DNA of 64,000 bases from Butyrivibrio sp. (GTDB taxonomy: Bacteria > Bacillota > Clostridia > Lachnospirales > Lachnospiraceae). The position numbers and the translations under genes were made by a program. Location: assembly GCF_017433805.1 (NCBI RefSeq), contig NZ_JAFRGN010000013.1, forward strand, positions 310,001-374,000. Direction: 5' to 3'. Every line of letters begins with the position of its first letter. Positions within the stretch are counted from its first letter, which is position 1. Positions 54,457-64,000 of the stretch are shown in pieces. Under the pieces are notes generated by a model. The model did no database searches, was not told where the DNA came from, and was given only the letters and a program-made list of their open reading frames with translations.

Positions 54457-55332
54457 TTAGTTGCAGTTGCCGCAGCCGCCGTGGTGAGTATCACCTTCCT
54501 GAGCCTTGAGCATAAGTCTTCCTTCTTCAGTTTTGTACAGCTTCATTCTGTTCATAGCCTGATCAAAGTCTACCTTATGTCCGTCAAACTCTGGACCATC
54601 TACGCAGGCAAATTTAACTTCTCCGCCTACTGTAAGACGACAAGCACCGCACATTCCAGTACCGTCAACCATAATAGGGTTCATGCTGACAATAGTAGGA
54701 ATTCCAAGTTCCTGTGTAAGTTTGCATACAAATTTCATCATGATCATTGGTCCGATTGCTACGCAGTGATCATACTTGTTACCTTCATCCCAAAGGTCCT
54801 GAAGAGCCTTGGTAACCATACCACTTCTGCCATAAGAACCATCATCTGTTGTGATGTGAAGGTTACATACTTTTTTGAATCTATCCTCAAGGATAACGAG
54901 ATCCTTGGTCTTAGCACCGATAATAACGTCGCAGTCTACGCCCTGTTCCTTGAGCCACTTAGCCTGTGGATATACAGGAGCAGTTCCTACACCACCTGCA
55001 ATAAATACGATTTTCTTTTTCTTAAGCTCGTCAATGCTCTCCTCGCAGAGATCTGAAGGCTTACCAAGAGGTCCTACAACATCAGCAAGACTATCACCAG
55101 CCTTAAGCTTACCAAGCTTAAATGTCTCAGCACCAATAGCCTGAACTACGATTTCAACAGTTCCCTTTTCTCTGTCGTAATCGCAAATAGTAAGAGGGAT
55201 TCTCTCGCCCTCCTCGTCTACACGGATAATAAGAAACTGTCCGGGTAAACACGCCTGCGCTACTCGTGGAGCTTCTACTATCATCTGAAATATGTTCGTA
55301 GCCAGCTCATTTGCTTCCAAAATCTTGAACAT
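54457..55332 (-). CDS. nfnA: NfnA-like FAD/NAD-binding subunit (PyrK/SudB-type)
   Basis: This 291-aa protein has a ferredoxin-reductase-like FAD domain (GERIPLTICDYDREKGTVEIVVQ), an NAD-binding part (IVFIAGGVGTAPVYPQAKWL) and a C-terminal [2Fe-2S] cysteine set (MVDGTGMCGACRLTVGGEVKFACVDGP). This is the NfnA layout. With the downstream NfnB-like partner (33 bases away) it should bifurcate electrons between NAD(H), ferredoxin and NADP(H) in the cytosol. A GGAGG site precedes ATG 55332. Confidence 0.9.
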   Translation of the reverse strand: MFKILEANELATNIFQMIVEAPRVAQACLPGQFLIIRVDEEGERIPLTICDYDREKGTVEIVVQAIGAETFKLGKLKAGDSLADVVGPLGKPSDLCEESIDELKKKKIVFIAGGVGTAPVYPQAKWLKEQGVDCDVIIGAKTKDLVILEDRFKKVCNLHITTDDGSYGRSGMVTKALQDLWDEGNKYDHCVAIGPMIMMKFVCKLTQELGIPTIVSMNPIMVDGTGMCGACRLTVGGEVKFACVDGPEFDGHKVDFDQAMNRMKLYKTEEGRLMLKAQEGDTHHGGCGNCN

Positions 55333-55456
55333 AACTGTCCTCCTACCAACAAAATATAGTAATTTAAATTGACCTCAATGAAACAATAATATATGAATGC
55401 GCCTAATATTTCAATCTTTATTTCTTTAAATCGTTAAAGTAATTAGTACGCCGTTT

Positions 55457-56908
55457 TTATCTGTTTGATATCTTGATAAGCGTGTACTTGCCACTGGAAT
55501 CATAGCCCAATCTGTTAACAGAACCATCATGGGTATTAACAGCATACAAAAGACCTGTCGGATTAGAAACGCCATCATTGGAAACATGGTTCTCTACAAC
55601 AACGTAATATTCGCCGGCGCCTTCAATTTCTATCTCTGAATTGTAAATATATTCGTTATGTCCCTCTATGCCTCTGACCTTACCTGTGTTATCCAAAAGG
55701 ATATCCAGTCTTACAAGAGTGGACACAAGACTATTAACAGCCTGTTCCTTGGAAATAAGCCTTGTAAATACAAGGTGATAATCCCTTTCGACTATCTCAC
55801 TCGTCATGCCTTCCTCGTTTATAGCCACAAACTTGTAATGAGAGGTTCCAACAGGCATTGTAATAGGTGAAATATACTGCTTGGAATCTATAGTTGGATC
55901 CGAACCATCAGTAGTATAAAAAATAGTACATCCGGCATCAGCAACAGCAACTATCATAGTATTCTGAGCGTAGTCGCCACTTGGTTCCATGATCTCAGGA
56001 GGTGATGGTATGCCTTTATTTATCACGTACTTTTCTTCTGTAACAGCACTGGAAATACCATATCTGTTAAAGGTAGCAGCCTTGATCAGATACTCGCCCT
56101 CTTCATCAAGAACTATCTCATTTTCATAGAGAATACTTGATTCATTGGGATCTCCATCATTAACTGTGTAGTATGTGATATCACCCTCATTCTGAGACTG
56201 TGGCAAAAGAGCTACAACAACAATATCATCGTACTCTCCGCCAGCCATGCCCATCTGCGGCGCTTTAGGAATATATTTATTCCTAAGCTCCTGCGCAAGT
56301 GAATCATCTGTTCCGGATAAAAGCTCTGAAATCTTGTCGTAAGCCTGTTCCTGCTCATAAATAGATATCATGCTCTCATAAGCTGCAATAACCTTATCAT
56401 CTGTAAAAAGACCTGAATCGGTAATTTTCCTGAGCGCTTCCACTGCCTTGTCGGAATCGCCCATTTCCAGGTAATAATCAGATAACCTATATATCAGATC
56501 TGTGTTTTCAGGAAGATTAGTATTGCCTTCTATCAGATATTCAATAGCTTTATTGGTATTACCTGAGCTTCTGGCCTTATCAGCTCTTCTAATGTAATAG
56601 TAAGATGATTTATCACTAAACAAAGTAAATAGAGTTACTGCTAAAAGAATAACCAAAACTGTTCCGAAAGCAGCAAGAAACACAAGGCGCCTTTGATGTA
56701 ACATCTCCAAAAACTCCCTGCGTTTACGAAGTCTTTCTTCTCTCATACGCTCTTCTTTATTGAGCTCGTCTGCAACAGAAGAAAGAGTCTCATTTATTTC
56801 GTTCTCTACTTCCGGTTCGAATTCCGGAACGAAGTTTATCTCTGTGCCACAATGGTCACAGTACATATGTCCTTCCGGAATTTCGAAACCACAATTAGGG
56901 CATTTCAT
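55457..56908 (-). CDS. Zinc-ribbon membrane protein with TPR region and chitobiase-like C-terminal domains
   Basis: This 483-aa protein starts MKCPNCGFEIPEGHMYCDHCG, a CxxC...CxxC zinc ribbon. A charged coiled region (about 30-75), one membrane helix (LVFLAAFGTVLVILLAVTLFTLF, about 75-97) and TPR-like repeats (about 100-215) follow. Two beta-rich segments resemble chitobiase/hexosaminidase C-terminal (CHB_HEX_C-type) domains, for example DAGCTIFYTTDGSDPTIDSKQY. The C-terminal about 90 residues form another small domain. The ribbon is cytosolic and the rest probably outside the membrane. The function is unknown. It follows folD by 25 bases. Confidence 0.75.
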   Translation of the reverse strand: MKCPNCGFEIPEGHMYCDHCGTEINFVPEFEPEVENEINETLSSVADELNKEERMREERLRKRREFLEMLHQRRLVFLAAFGTVLVILLAVTLFTLFSDKSSYYYIRRADKARSSGNTNKAIEYLIEGNTNLPENTDLIYRLSDYYLEMGDSDKAVEALRKITDSGLFTDDKVIAAYESMISIYEQEQAYDKISELLSGTDDSLAQELRNKYIPKAPQMGMAGGEYDDIVVVALLPQSQNEGDITYYTVNDGDPNESSILYENEIVLDEEGEYLIKAATFNRYGISSAVTEEKYVINKGIPSPPEIMEPSGDYAQNTMIVAVADAGCTIFYTTDGSDPTIDSKQYISPITMPVGTSHYKFVAINEEGMTSEIVERDYHLVFTRLISKEQAVNSLVSTLVRLDILLDNTGKVRGIEGHNEYIYNSEIEIEGAGEYYVVVENHVSNDGVSNPTGLLYAVNTHDGSVNRLGYDSSGKYTLIKISNR

Positions 56909-56933
56909 TCAGCCTTAATTCTCCTCATATAGC

Positions 56934-57794
56934 TTACTTAAGTTTTCTTACAGCTGCTTCATAGCAGTTATTCATGAGCATAGCAATTGTCATAGGGCCT
57001 ACACCACCGGGAACAGGTGTAATGGCGCCAGCAATCTCACTAACCTCATCATATGCAACATCTCCGCAAAGCTTGCCATCAGCATTTCTGTTGATTCCAA
57101 CATCAATGACAACAGCGCCCTCCTTGACATAGTCCTTAGTGATCACACCAGCCTTACCAACTGCTGCAATAAGAATGTCTGCTCTCTTGCATACTTCAGC
57201 AAGATCTTTTGTCTTGGAATGAGCAACTGTTACAGTAGCATTTTCCCTGAGCATCAGAAGCGCCATTGGCTTGCCAACAATATTGGATCTGCCAACAATA
57301 ACACACTCTTTACCTGCAATATCTATCTTGCCATCACAACCTCTTTTAAGAAGCTGGATAACACCTGCAGGTGTACAGGATACAAAGCCTTCCTCGCCAA
57401 TGCAAAGAGCACCAACATTCATAGGATGGAAGCCATCAACGTCCTTGTCAGGGCTAATAGCATCGATAACTTTTTTCTCGTTTATATGCTTAGGCAGAGG
57501 CATCTGTACAAGAATACCATCGACATCTTCTCTACCATTTAATTCATCAATAAGCTTAAGGAGTTCTTCTTCAGAAGTATCCTCAGGAAGCTCGTAGGAT
57601 AATGAATTATAGCCAATATATTCGCAGGCTCTTTTCTTGTTTCTGACATAAACTTGAGATGCAGGATCTTCTCCTACAAGAACAACTGCAAGAGTTACCT
57701 TAACTCCTTTTTCTAAAAGAGCTGCTGTCTTAGCTTTTAGCTCATCCTTGATCTGAGCGGATATAGCCTTACCATCAATAATCTGGGCGCTCAT
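56934..57794 (-). CDS. folD: Bifunctional methylene-THF dehydrogenase/methenyl-THF cyclohydrolase
   Basis: This 286-aa protein has the FolD motifs ASQVYVRNKKRACEYIGY (catalytic Lys), DGILVQMPLPKHI, SPDKDVDGFHPMNVG, IVGRSNIVGKPMALLML and the closing TPVPGGVGPMTIAMLMNN. It interconverts 5,10-methylene-, methenyl- and 10-formyl-THF. It lies 39 bases after fhs, with which it forms a C1 pathway pair. ATG 57794 has a GGAGG site. Confidence 0.97.
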   Translation of the reverse strand: MSAQIIDGKAISAQIKDELKAKTAALLEKGVKVTLAVVLVGEDPASQVYVRNKKRACEYIGYNSLSYELPEDTSEEELLKLIDELNGREDVDGILVQMPLPKHINEKKVIDAISPDKDVDGFHPMNVGALCIGEEGFVSCTPAGVIQLLKRGCDGKIDIAGKECVIVGRSNIVGKPMALLMLRENATVTVAHSKTKDLAEVCKRADILIAAVGKAGVITKDYVKEGAVVIDVGINRNADGKLCGDVAYDEVSEIAGAITPVPGGVGPMTIAMLMNNCYEAAVRKLK

Positions 57795-57833
57795 AAAATT
57801 CCTCCATGTAAATATATGTTTAATCTAAATCAC

Positions 57834-59510
57834 TTAGAAAAGTCCCGTGATCTTGCCATCCTCATTAACATCAATGTCATAAGCAGCTGGATGTTTAGGA
57901 AGTCCAGGCATAGTTACGATAGCACCAGTAAGGGCTACTACAAAACCAGCTCCAGCAGATACATAAACTTCACGAACCTGGATCATGTAATCCTTAGGTC
58001 TACCAAGAAGATTAGGATCATCTGACAGTGAATACTGTGTCTTAGCCATACATACAGGAAGCTTACCAAAGCCCATCTCCTCGATCTTAGCAAGCTGTCT
58101 TGCTGCAGGACCTGAGAACTGTACGCCATCAGCGCCATAGATCTCCTTGGCAACTGTTGTGATCTTATCCATAAGGCTAAGGTCATCTGAATAGATAGGA
58201 GCAAAGTTGCTTGGCTTATTCTCGAGAGTATTGATAACCTCTTTTGCAAGAGCCTCACCACCTTCGCCGCCTTTTGCCCAAACTTCTGAAAGAGCAAATC
58301 TGCAGTCTCTCTCTTCGCAGAACTGTCTGACGAATTCTGTCTCTGCTTGTGTATCTGTAAGGAATGAGTTAAGTGTAACTACTACAGGCACGCCATATTT
58401 CTGAATGTTCTCAATGTGCTTCTCAAGGTTAACAATACCCTTCTTAAGAGCATCGAGGTTCTCTTCTCCAAGGTTCTTCTTATCAACACCACCGTTGTAC
58501 TTAAGAGCTCTGATTGTAGCAACAAGAACTACAGCATCAGGCTTAAGTCCAGCCATTCTGCATTTGATATCAAGGAACTTCTCAGCTCCAAGGTCAGCGC
58601 CGAAACCAGCCTCTGTTACAGTGATATCCGATAAGCCAAGAGCTGTCTTGGTAGCTCTTACTGAATTACAGCCATGAGCGATATTAGCAAATGGTCCGCC
58701 ATGAATGATAACCGGGTTATGCTCAAGAGTCTGTACAAGGTTAGGCTTGATGGCATCCTTCAAAAGAGCTGCCATAGCACCTACAGCATTGAGCTGACCT
58801 GCAGTTACAGGCTCACCATCTCTAGTATAAGCAACAATGATTCTTGAAAGTCTCTTCTTGAGATCGTCCATATCATCTGCAAGGCAAAGGATTGCCATGA
58901 TCTCAGAAGCAACTGTGATTACAAAGTGATCCTCTCTTGGAACACCATCTGCCTTGGCGCCAAGGCCAACAACTATATTTCTAAGAGCTCTGTCGTTCAT
59001 ATCTACAGCTCTTTTCCAAATGATCTGTCTGGTATCTATGCCAAGTTCATTACCCTGCTGAATATGATTATCAATTATTGCAGCCAGAAGGTTGTTGGCT
59101 GATGTGATCGCATGGAAATCACCTGTGAAATGAAGGTTAATATCCTCCATAGGAACAACCTGAGCATATCCGCCGCCAGCTGCTCCGCCCTTAATACCAA
59201 AGCAAGGGCCAAGTGAAGGCTCTCTAAGAGCGATAACTGTCTTGTGGCCAAGTCTGTTAAGTGCATCACCAAGACCTACGCTTGTAGTTGTCTTACCTTC
59301 TCCTGCAGGAGTAGGGTTAATGGCAGTTACAAGGACAAGCTTACCGCGCTTGCCTGACTGAACCTTTTTAATATAATCCTCTGAAAGTTTAGCCTTATAT
59401 TTTCCGTAGTATTCAAGGTCGTCCTCTTCGATTCCCAGTTTAGCAGCAACGTCCCTGATGTGAAGCAGTGTAGCTTCCTGTGCAATTTCGATATCACTCT
59501 TTACAGCCAT
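57834..59510 (-). CDS. fhs: Formate-tetrahydrofolate ligase
   Basis: The protein of about 558 aa, the normal family length, starts [18 protein letters not shown]. It has the ATP-binding loop [62 protein letters not shown] and PGLPKHPAA at the C-terminus. It attaches formate to THF using ATP. I use ATG 59510 (AAAGGGAG upstream) rather than the frame opening at 59594. It lies between ftsK and folD. In acetogenic or C1-using anaerobes this enzyme feeds purine and glycine/serine metabolism. Confidence 0.97.
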   Translation of the reverse strand: MAVKSDIEIAQEATLLHIRDVAAKLGIEEDDLEYYGKYKAKLSEDYIKKVQSGKRGKLVLVTAINPTPAGEGKTTTSVGLGDALNRLGHKTVIALREPSLGPCFGIKGGAAGGGYAQVVPMEDINLHFTGDFHAITSANNLLAAIIDNHIQQGNELGIDTRQIIWKRAVDMNDRALRNIVVGLGAKADGVPREDHFVITVASEIMAILCLADDMDDLKKRLSRIIVAYTRDGEPVTAGQLNAVGAMAALLKDAIKPNLVQTLEHNPVIIHGGPFANIAHGCNSVRATKTALGLSDITVTEAGFGADLGAEKFLDIKCRMAGLKPDAVVLVATIRALKYNGGVDKKNLGEENLDALKKGIVNLEKHIENIQKYGVPVVVTLNSFLTDTQAETEFVRQFCEERDCRFALSEVWAKGGEGGEALAKEVINTLENKPSNFAPIYSDDLSLMDKITTVAKEIYGADGVQFSGPAARQLAKIEEMGFGKLPVCMAKTQYSLSDDPNLLGRPKDYMIQVREVYVSAGAGFVVALTGAIVTMPGLPKHPAAYDIDVNEDGKITGLF

Positions 59511-59599
59511 GAAATCTCCCTTTCTGCGAATAACGCATAAAACTCTTTCCCTGTTACTTATATCTATAAAATCCCCTTGGGAATCATATAGCAAAAATA

Positions 59600-62500
59600 T
59601 TATCCAGCCTGTGAGTTAAGATATTCCTCAAACTGTGATTTGGTCATGAGAACCTTTCTAGGCTTAGTGCCTTCCTCATCACCTACAACTCCAGCCTCGC
59701 AGAGCTGATCCATAATTCTGGCTGCTCTGTTAAAGCCAATCTTGAAGGCACGCTGTAGCATACCGATGGATGCCTTCTCTTTTTCTATGATGATATTTCC
59801 TGCCTGAACAAAGAACTCGTCTCTGTCCGAATCAGAGCCACCGCCAAAACCAGCACTTCCACCTGAGCCCATGCTCTGCATGCTATTGATCTGGCTCTCC
59901 ACATCCTCACCGTAGGATGATTCAATGTTCTGTCCCCTAAGGAAATCTGTAACTGCCTGTACTTCCTTGTCTGATACGAAAGCTCCCTGAACTCTGGCTG
60001 GCTTGGTATAACCCTGAGGATAGAATAACATATCTCCTTTACCGAGAAGCTTCTCAGCACCATTAATATCCAAAATTGTTCTGGAGTCAACACCACTTGA
60101 TACAGCAAATGCAACTCTACTTGGCATATTGGCCTTAATAAGACCTGTGATGACATCAACAGAAGGTCTCTGGGTAGCAATAATAAGATGAATACCCGCA
60201 GCACGAGCAAGCTGAGTAAGTCTGCAGATTGCATCCTCTACTTCGTTAGCAGAAACCATCATAAGATCTGCAAGCTCATCTACGATAACAACAATCTGTG
60301 GAAGTACCTGCATTTCAGGATCATCACTATCCTTGGCAAGCTTATTATAGCCCTTGAGATCACGAACTCCCTTATCGGCAAACTTCTTGTATCTGTTGGT
60401 CATCTCAGCAACTGCCCAATTGAGCGCAGCTGCAGCCTTCTTGGGATCTGTAACAACAGGAATCATCAGATGTGGAATTCCGTTGTAGACGCTAAGCTCA
60501 ACGATCTTAGGGTCTATCATGATCATCTGAACCTCCTCAGGCTTGGCCTTGTAAATAAGGCTCATGATGATTGTATTAATACATACTGACTTACCTGAAC
60601 CTGTAGCACCGGCAATAAGAAGGTGTGGCATCTTGGCAATATCAGTTACTACTGTCTTACCTGCAATGTCCTTACCTACAGCAAAAGCAAGCTTACTCTC
60701 AAATTCCTTGTACTCAGAGGACTCAAAAAGGTCTCTAAGTGCAACAGCCTGATTCTCTTTATTAGGAACCTCGATACCAACGGCAGCTTTACCAGGGATA
60801 GGCGCTTCTATACGAATATCCTTGGCTGCAAGATTCATCTTGATATCATCTGCAAGGTTAACGATCTTATTAACTCGTACGCCTGCTTCCGGCTGAAGCT
60901 CAAATCTGGTAACCGCAGGGCCCTGGCTGATATCTGTTACTGTTACGTTAACACCAAAGGTCTTAAGTATTTCCTGAAGCTTAAGTGCTGTCTCTTTAAG
61001 AGTTCTTGCTGAGTCAGCGTTTTTATTTCTGCTTCCTTTCTCCAAAAGATTTATTGGAGGAAATTTATAGGCCTTAGGAATAGCCTTTTTGTGGGCCTCT
61101 ATTTCTTTTTCCATTCCAGGACTTGTGGTATGCGGTCCAGGTCCTACAGAAGATACGCTTGAAGGAGCTGCATTATTGATCCTGGATTCTGCACCGGCGC
61201 TTCTTGATAAATGATCCTGAGCATGGATCACATAATCGCCGTTCATACCATTACCAATATTCTCAGCGTGGATAGGCACATCTGGCAGGATATCATCTTC
61301 AAATTCGTAAGATCCTGCTCTGGCTACAAGCTTGCTGCCTTTTGATGGAGTAGGCTCTGAACTGTTATCCATATCAGCATTAACCGGATTAGGCATGGCA
61401 TGACTACTGATAGGGATTATATTGCCGCCTGAGGATACCTCGTGAACATCATTATATTCGTCTGTAATATCATCATCCTCGTCTTCATCCACATCATCAT
61501 AGCCCATTCCATGAATGACTGGGCCTGTTCTGAGTACATGCTGTCCATCAGGTTCGATATCTGTTTCTATGCCCTTATTGAGAATGATCTCGTGAATATC
61601 ATCTCGGATCTCATCCTCTGGAATAAATACGTTTTTGCTATTGGAAGGATCAAGCTCTGAACGTACAACTGGTGCTTCATCTTCTTCCTCAGCCTTATCA
61701 AGAGAAGTATCAAGCATGACTCCGCTGACTTTTTTCTCCATGCGAAGGATTTTCTCATCCTCTTTCTGCTCAATAGCCAGTCTCTTTTCTTCCTCGATTC
61801 TGGCTCTTCTCTCTTCCATCTTCTCACGGCGCTTCTCAGCGTAGTCTCTATAGTTCTCTGTCTCCTGTCTGGTCTTCTCAATGAGCTTTTTGCCGCCCTT
61901 TTTAAGTCCACCAACAAAAGAATGCTGTGTAAAGACTACAAGGCTGGCAATTCCCAATACCAGAAGCAAAAGAGCTGTTCCAACAAGGGATAAATATTTA
62001 TAACACAAATAAGCCAGTGAACCAGCAAAGAATCCGCCGCCGTTGTGGCCCATGCTGGCTTCCTTGTAAATAGTCACAAGATCATAAGCCTCAGCACCCT
62101 GAGGTCTTCCAGTGATAAGCTCAGCAAGCATGCCGATTATCAAAAACAAAACTATACCTGAAATAATCTTCCGAACGGAAGCATTAGAACCAAAATTAGC
62201 TATACCGATAAGTACAGATACAGCGGCCACTATAGGCGCAATATAAGCAGTAAAGCCAAAGAGTCCAAACTGAACTCCACTTACAGCGCTGCCAAAGCTG
62301 CCACAGATTCCAAAATTGCACAAGAAAAGAAAGATTGCCAGCGCAATCGCCGCAATTACAACAATCTCACTCTTAAGAGAATAATCTATCTCCTCTTCCT
62401 GTACAGGTCTTCTCTTGGGACTTCTGGCGCTGGAATTGCTCCTCCCATTACCCCTGGTAGACTTTCTATTAGTATTTCCCCTCTTATTAGCTGTTGCCAT
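59600..62500 (-). CDS. ftsK: FtsK/SpoIIIE DNA translocase
   Basis: This 966-aa protein has four or five N-terminal membrane helices (about 45-205), a long linker with a Glu/Lys/Arg-rich coiled-coil stretch (about 205-265) and low-complexity acidic and Ser/Pro-rich sequence (about 270-480). A C-terminal motor domain follows: [23 protein letters not shown], Walker [16 protein letters not shown] (about 632-646), Walker [13 protein letters not shown], and [17 protein letters not shown]. The final gamma domain (about 900-966) ends in a winged helix. It pumps chromosomal DNA at the division septum; in spore formers the paralogue SpoIIIE does the same during sporulation. ATG 62500 is divergent from the next gene. 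Confidence 0.96.
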   Translation of the reverse strand: MATANKRGNTNRKSTRGNGRSNSSARSPKRRPVQEEEIDYSLKSEIVVIAAIALAIFLFLCNFGICGSFGSAVSGVQFGLFGFTAYIAPIVAAVSVLIGIANFGSNASVRKIISGIVLFLIIGMLAELITGRPQGAEAYDLVTIYKEASMGHNGGGFFAGSLAYLCYKYLSLVGTALLLLVLGIASLVVFTQHSFVGGLKKGGKKLIEKTRQETENYRDYAEKRREKMEERRARIEEEKRLAIEQKEDEKILRMEKKVSGVMLDTSLDKAEEEDEAPVVRSELDPSNSKNVFIPEDEIRDDIHEIILNKGIETDIEPDGQHVLRTGPVIHGMGYDDVDEDEDDDITDEYNDVHEVSSGGNIIPISSHAMPNPVNADMDNSSEPTPSKGSKLVARAGSYEFEDDILPDVPIHAENIGNGMNGDYVIHAQDHLSRSAGAESRINNAAPSSVSSVGPGPHTTSPGMEKEIEAHKKAIPKAYKFPPINLLEKGSRNKNADSARTLKETALKLQEILKTFGVNVTVTDISQGPAVTRFELQPEAGVRVNKIVNLADDIKMNLAAKDIRIEAPIPGKAAVGIEVPNKENQAVALRDLFESSEYKEFESKLAFAVGKDIAGKTVVTDIAKMPHLLIAGATGSGKSVCINTIIMSLIYKAKPEEVQMIMIDPKIVELSVYNGIPHLMIPVVTDPKKAAAALNWAVAEMTNRYKKFADKGVRDLKGYNKLAKDSDDPEMQVLPQIVVIVDELADLMMVSANEVEDAICRLTQLARAAGIHLIIATQRPSVDVITGLIKANMPSRVAFAVSSGVDSRTILDINGAEKLLGKGDMLFYPQGYTKPARVQGAFVSDKEVQAVTDFLRGQNIESSYGEDVESQINSMQSMGSGGSAGFGGGSDSDRDEFFVQAGNIIIEKEKASIGMLQRAFKIGFNRAARIMDQLCEAGVVGDEEGTKPRKVLMTKSQFEEYLNSQAG

Positions 62501-62537
62501 TTTTTACCCACCAAAACTATTTAATACAGATTGCAAA

Positions 62538-62579
62538 ACTCTAATAAGTATACCATTTTTAGAGTCTTTGTGCTATACT
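62538..62579. promoter_or_regulatory. Divergent promoter region with inverted repeat (ftsK / 189-aa gene)
   Basis: ACTCTAA (62538-62544) and TTAGAGT (62559-62565) form a perfect seven-base inverted repeat in the 118-base divergent region. An extended -10 (TGCTATACT, box at 62574-62579) serves the plus-strand gene. TATACT also occurs on the minus strand. The repeat could be an operator for both genes. Confidence 0.45.
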
Positions 62580-62618
62580 AACTACGGATTTTAGGTTTCG
62601 CATAAAAAGGAGAAAATA

Positions 62619-63188
62619 ATGGAATTCAAACAGGAATTAGAAACTGGCAGCTTAAAAGTTGTTGGCAATACAGAATCTTCTCTCAAGATCAGGGAAGTTG
62701 CAGAGAAGTGCAGACTTGTTAAGTCAGATAATGGTGTTAAGGTTGAGCTTGCTTACACAGGCCCTAATGCCAGCAAATATATGCAGTATGTTGAGAAGCA
62801 CAAAGAAGAGCTTACCAAGTTCCTCATGAACCCAGATGAATCTGATCTCTTCGTATGGATGGAGCAGTCACACCAGACTCCTACTACACTCAAGAAGCAC
62901 GAGAAAGAAAAACTCATTCTCTATGTAGGTTTTGATCCTGAGACACGTCTTATGCTCACAGGTATTGCTGATGAGAACGTAACTCTCAAGCTCGGTGCTC
63001 CACTTATGGAGATCAACATCGATGAGCTCACAAGAGAAGAATTCAAGCTCAAGATTTATGATATGCTTCTTCTCGCAGATGAGATTGCTGTACTTATGGG
63101 CAACGCTGATCTTCGCAAGATGGCTAACATCCAGATCGTTAAGACATATCTTACTGAGATTTATGACAAGTTCCACGAGAACCCTTGA
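62619..63188 (+). CDS. Conserved-looking hypothetical protein, 189 aa
   Basis: I do not recognise a family. It is a soluble protein rich in Glu and Lys with no signal, membrane segment or cysteine. It reads as a real gene: AAAAGGAGAAAATA precedes ATG 62619, a promoter-like extended -10 lies upstream, and a strong terminator follows. The sequence alternates charged and hydrophobic residues, with PETRLMLTGIADENVTLKLGAP near the middle and a probable C-terminal helical part (REEFKLKIYDMLLLADEIAVLMG). It stands alone between ftsK (divergent) and proB (convergent). Confidence 0.75.
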   Translation: MEFKQELETGSLKVVGNTESSLKIREVAEKCRLVKSDNGVKVELAYTGPNASKYMQYVEKHKEELTKFLMNPDESDLFVWMEQSHQTPTTLKKHEKEKLILYVGFDPETRLMLTGIADENVTLKLGAPLMEINIDELTREEFKLKIYDMLLLADEIAVLMGNADLRKMANIQIVKTYLTEIYDKFHENP

Positions 63189-63218
63189 TTTCTCATATTT
63201 GATAAAAGAGCAAAAAAT

Positions 63219-63261
63219 AACACAGATATACTCTTCAAATGAGTTTATCTGTGTTTTTTAT
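63219..63261. terminator. Bidirectional terminator between the 189-aa gene and proB
   Basis: AACACAGATATACTC (63219-63233) and GAGTTTATCTGTGTT (63241-63255) pair over 15 positions with one mismatch and a seven-base loop. TTTTTT follows on the plus strand and T-rich sequence on the minus strand. Confidence 0.88.
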
Positions 63262-64000
63262 TTACTTATTTTCTCTTGCTACAAATAAGGTTCCAACCTT
63301 TTTCTTGTCGATGATATCGTAAAGTCTCTCCGGATTCTTACCGTTAGTTATGAGAACATCAATACCATGAGAAGTTGCAAGTTCTGCAGCCTCAAGTTTG
63401 GTGATCATTCCTCCAGTTCCTCTGTTAGAACCAGAACCTGATGCAACAGACTTAAGCTCATCTGTTATATCCTCTACCCTGCTGATAAGCTTGGCATCAG
63501 GATCAGTCTTAGGATTGCCATCATATAAGCCTTCGATATCAGAAAAGATAATGAGCTTACTTGCATTGCAGAACACAGCCACAAGTGCGGATAACATATC
63601 GTTATCGGAAAAGAGCTTCTTCTCAGACTCAATCTCAGCGTGGCTGACAGAGTCGTTTTCGTTAACAATAGGAATAATATGATTCTCTAAAAGAGCATCG
63701 AAAGTATTCTTGAGGTTCTGGCTTCTGACAGGATCAGCAATATCCTCATTATCGAGAAGAATCTGACCTACCATCCTGTTATACTCGCCAAAGAGCTTGT
63801 CATAGAGATGCATGAGCTCAGTCTGACCTACAGCAGCTGCAGCCTGCTTGAGCTTGATCTCCTGAGGCTTCTGAGCAAGTCTCATCTTGTTGGCGCCTAC
63901 AGCAATAGCACCTGAAGAAACAAGCACCAGATCATATCCAAGATTCTCAACACCAGCAATAGCTCTGCAGAGATGGTCAATCGCCCTGATATCTATATTT
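63262..64000 (-). CDS. proB: Glutamate 5-kinase (5' end cut by window)
   Basis: The frame is open to the window end; the visible 245 or so residues include IRAIDHLCRAIAGVENLGYDLVLVSSGAIAVGANKM, the start of the amino acid kinase fold. IVNENDSVSHAEI, FSDNDMLSALVAVFCNASKLIIFSDIEGLYDGNP and GTGGMITKLEAAELAT, the glutamate kinase signature, follow. It ends about VGTLFVARENK, with no C-terminal PUA domain, so this is the short form. It phosphorylates glutamate, the first step of proline synthesis, and is usually feedback-inhibited by proline. Its usual partner proA is 30 kb away at 31976-33220. The N-terminal part lies outside the window. Confidence 0.95.
   Translation of the reverse strand, partial: NIDIRAIDHLCRAIAGVENLGYDLVLVSSGAIAVGANKMRLAQKPQEIKLKQAAAAVGQTELMHLYDKLFGEYNRMVGQILLDNEDIADPVRSQNLKNTFDALLENHIIPIVNENDSVSHAEIESEKKLFSDNDMLSALVAVFCNASKLIIFSDIEGLYDGNPKTDPDAKLISRVEDITDELKSVASGSGSNRGTGGMITKLEAAELATSHGIDVLITNGKNPERLYDIIDKKKVGTLFVARENK

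Noticed and set aside
1..64000. CRISPR array, prophage, IS element, toxin-antitoxin or defence island
   Set aside because: No regularly spaced repeats, integrase, transposase, cas or phage structural genes are recognisable. The gene content is housekeeping and metabolism.

Overview
The window looks like chromosomal core sequence from an anaerobic, low-to-moderate GC Firmicute of the Lachnospiraceae, most like Butyrivibrio or Pseudobutyrivibrio. That is an inference from gene content: an apt-relA-MBL-hemZ block, a serC-serA-DUF1015 block, an NfnAB-type transhydrogenase beside fhs/folD, a YesM/YesN two-component system next to a sugar ABC transporter, and AGGAGG-type ribosome sites. I saw no phage, integrase, IS transposase, CRISPR array or rRNA. 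One tRNA gene, tRNA-Thr(CGU), is present. Most genes lie on the minus strand.

Layout by position. 1-5.2 kb: hemZ (cut by the window start), a 196-nt imperfect inverted repeat, an MBL hydrolase, relA/spoT, apt and tRNA-Thr. 5.2-11.5 kb: serine synthesis (serC, serA), a DUF1015 protein and a branching-enzyme homologue whose catalytic residues are lost. 11.7-20 kb: a small membrane ORF, an L,D-transpeptidase, then leuB - GT-C-like membrane protein - ilvD - ilvB. 20.1-25.4 kb: tgt-yajC, a VanY carboxypeptidase, aroC on the plus strand and a lactonase-fold protein. 25.5-29.3 kb (plus strand): a complete potABCD polyamine transporter. 29.3-34.2 kb: GH25 lysozyme, a two-domain class II aldolase-like protein, proA and a ParB-like/HAD fusion. 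34.2-41.8 kb: YesN regulator, YesM kinase, a YczE-type membrane protein and a sugar ABC transporter whose binding-protein gene has an in-frame stop codon. 42-46.9 kb: a P-loop kinase fused to 5-formyl-THF cyclo-ligase, and two FAD proteins with an AT-rich degenerate tandem repeat between them. 46.9-52.8 kb: a tightly packed run, MORN protein - rlmH - phoH - degenerate PgpH-like protein - ybeY - MOP flippase (followed by the BaiN-type FAD gene). 53-62.5 kb: ftsK, fhs, folD, a zinc-ribbon/TPR protein and nfnA/nfnB. 62.6-64 kb: an unknown 189-aa gene and proB (cut by the window end).

Much of the window is biosynthesis and one-carbon/redox metabolism (serine, leucine/valine, chorismate, proline, folate C1, NADH/ferredoxin/NADPH exchange) plus envelope upkeep (VanY, L,D-transpeptidase, GH25, FtsK, MOP flippase). 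The points most worth a second look are two apparent pseudoenzymes (GlgB-like at 5.3-7.8 kb, PgpH-like at 49.1-50.3 kb), two unusual domain fusions (kinase/cyclo-ligase at 42-43.3 kb, ParB-like/HAD at 33.3-34.2 kb), the long hairpin at 1.3-1.5 kb, and the nonsense codon in the sugar-binding protein gene. No single multi-gene system that I would call new is evident. Domain calls come from recognising motifs by eye, not from database searches.
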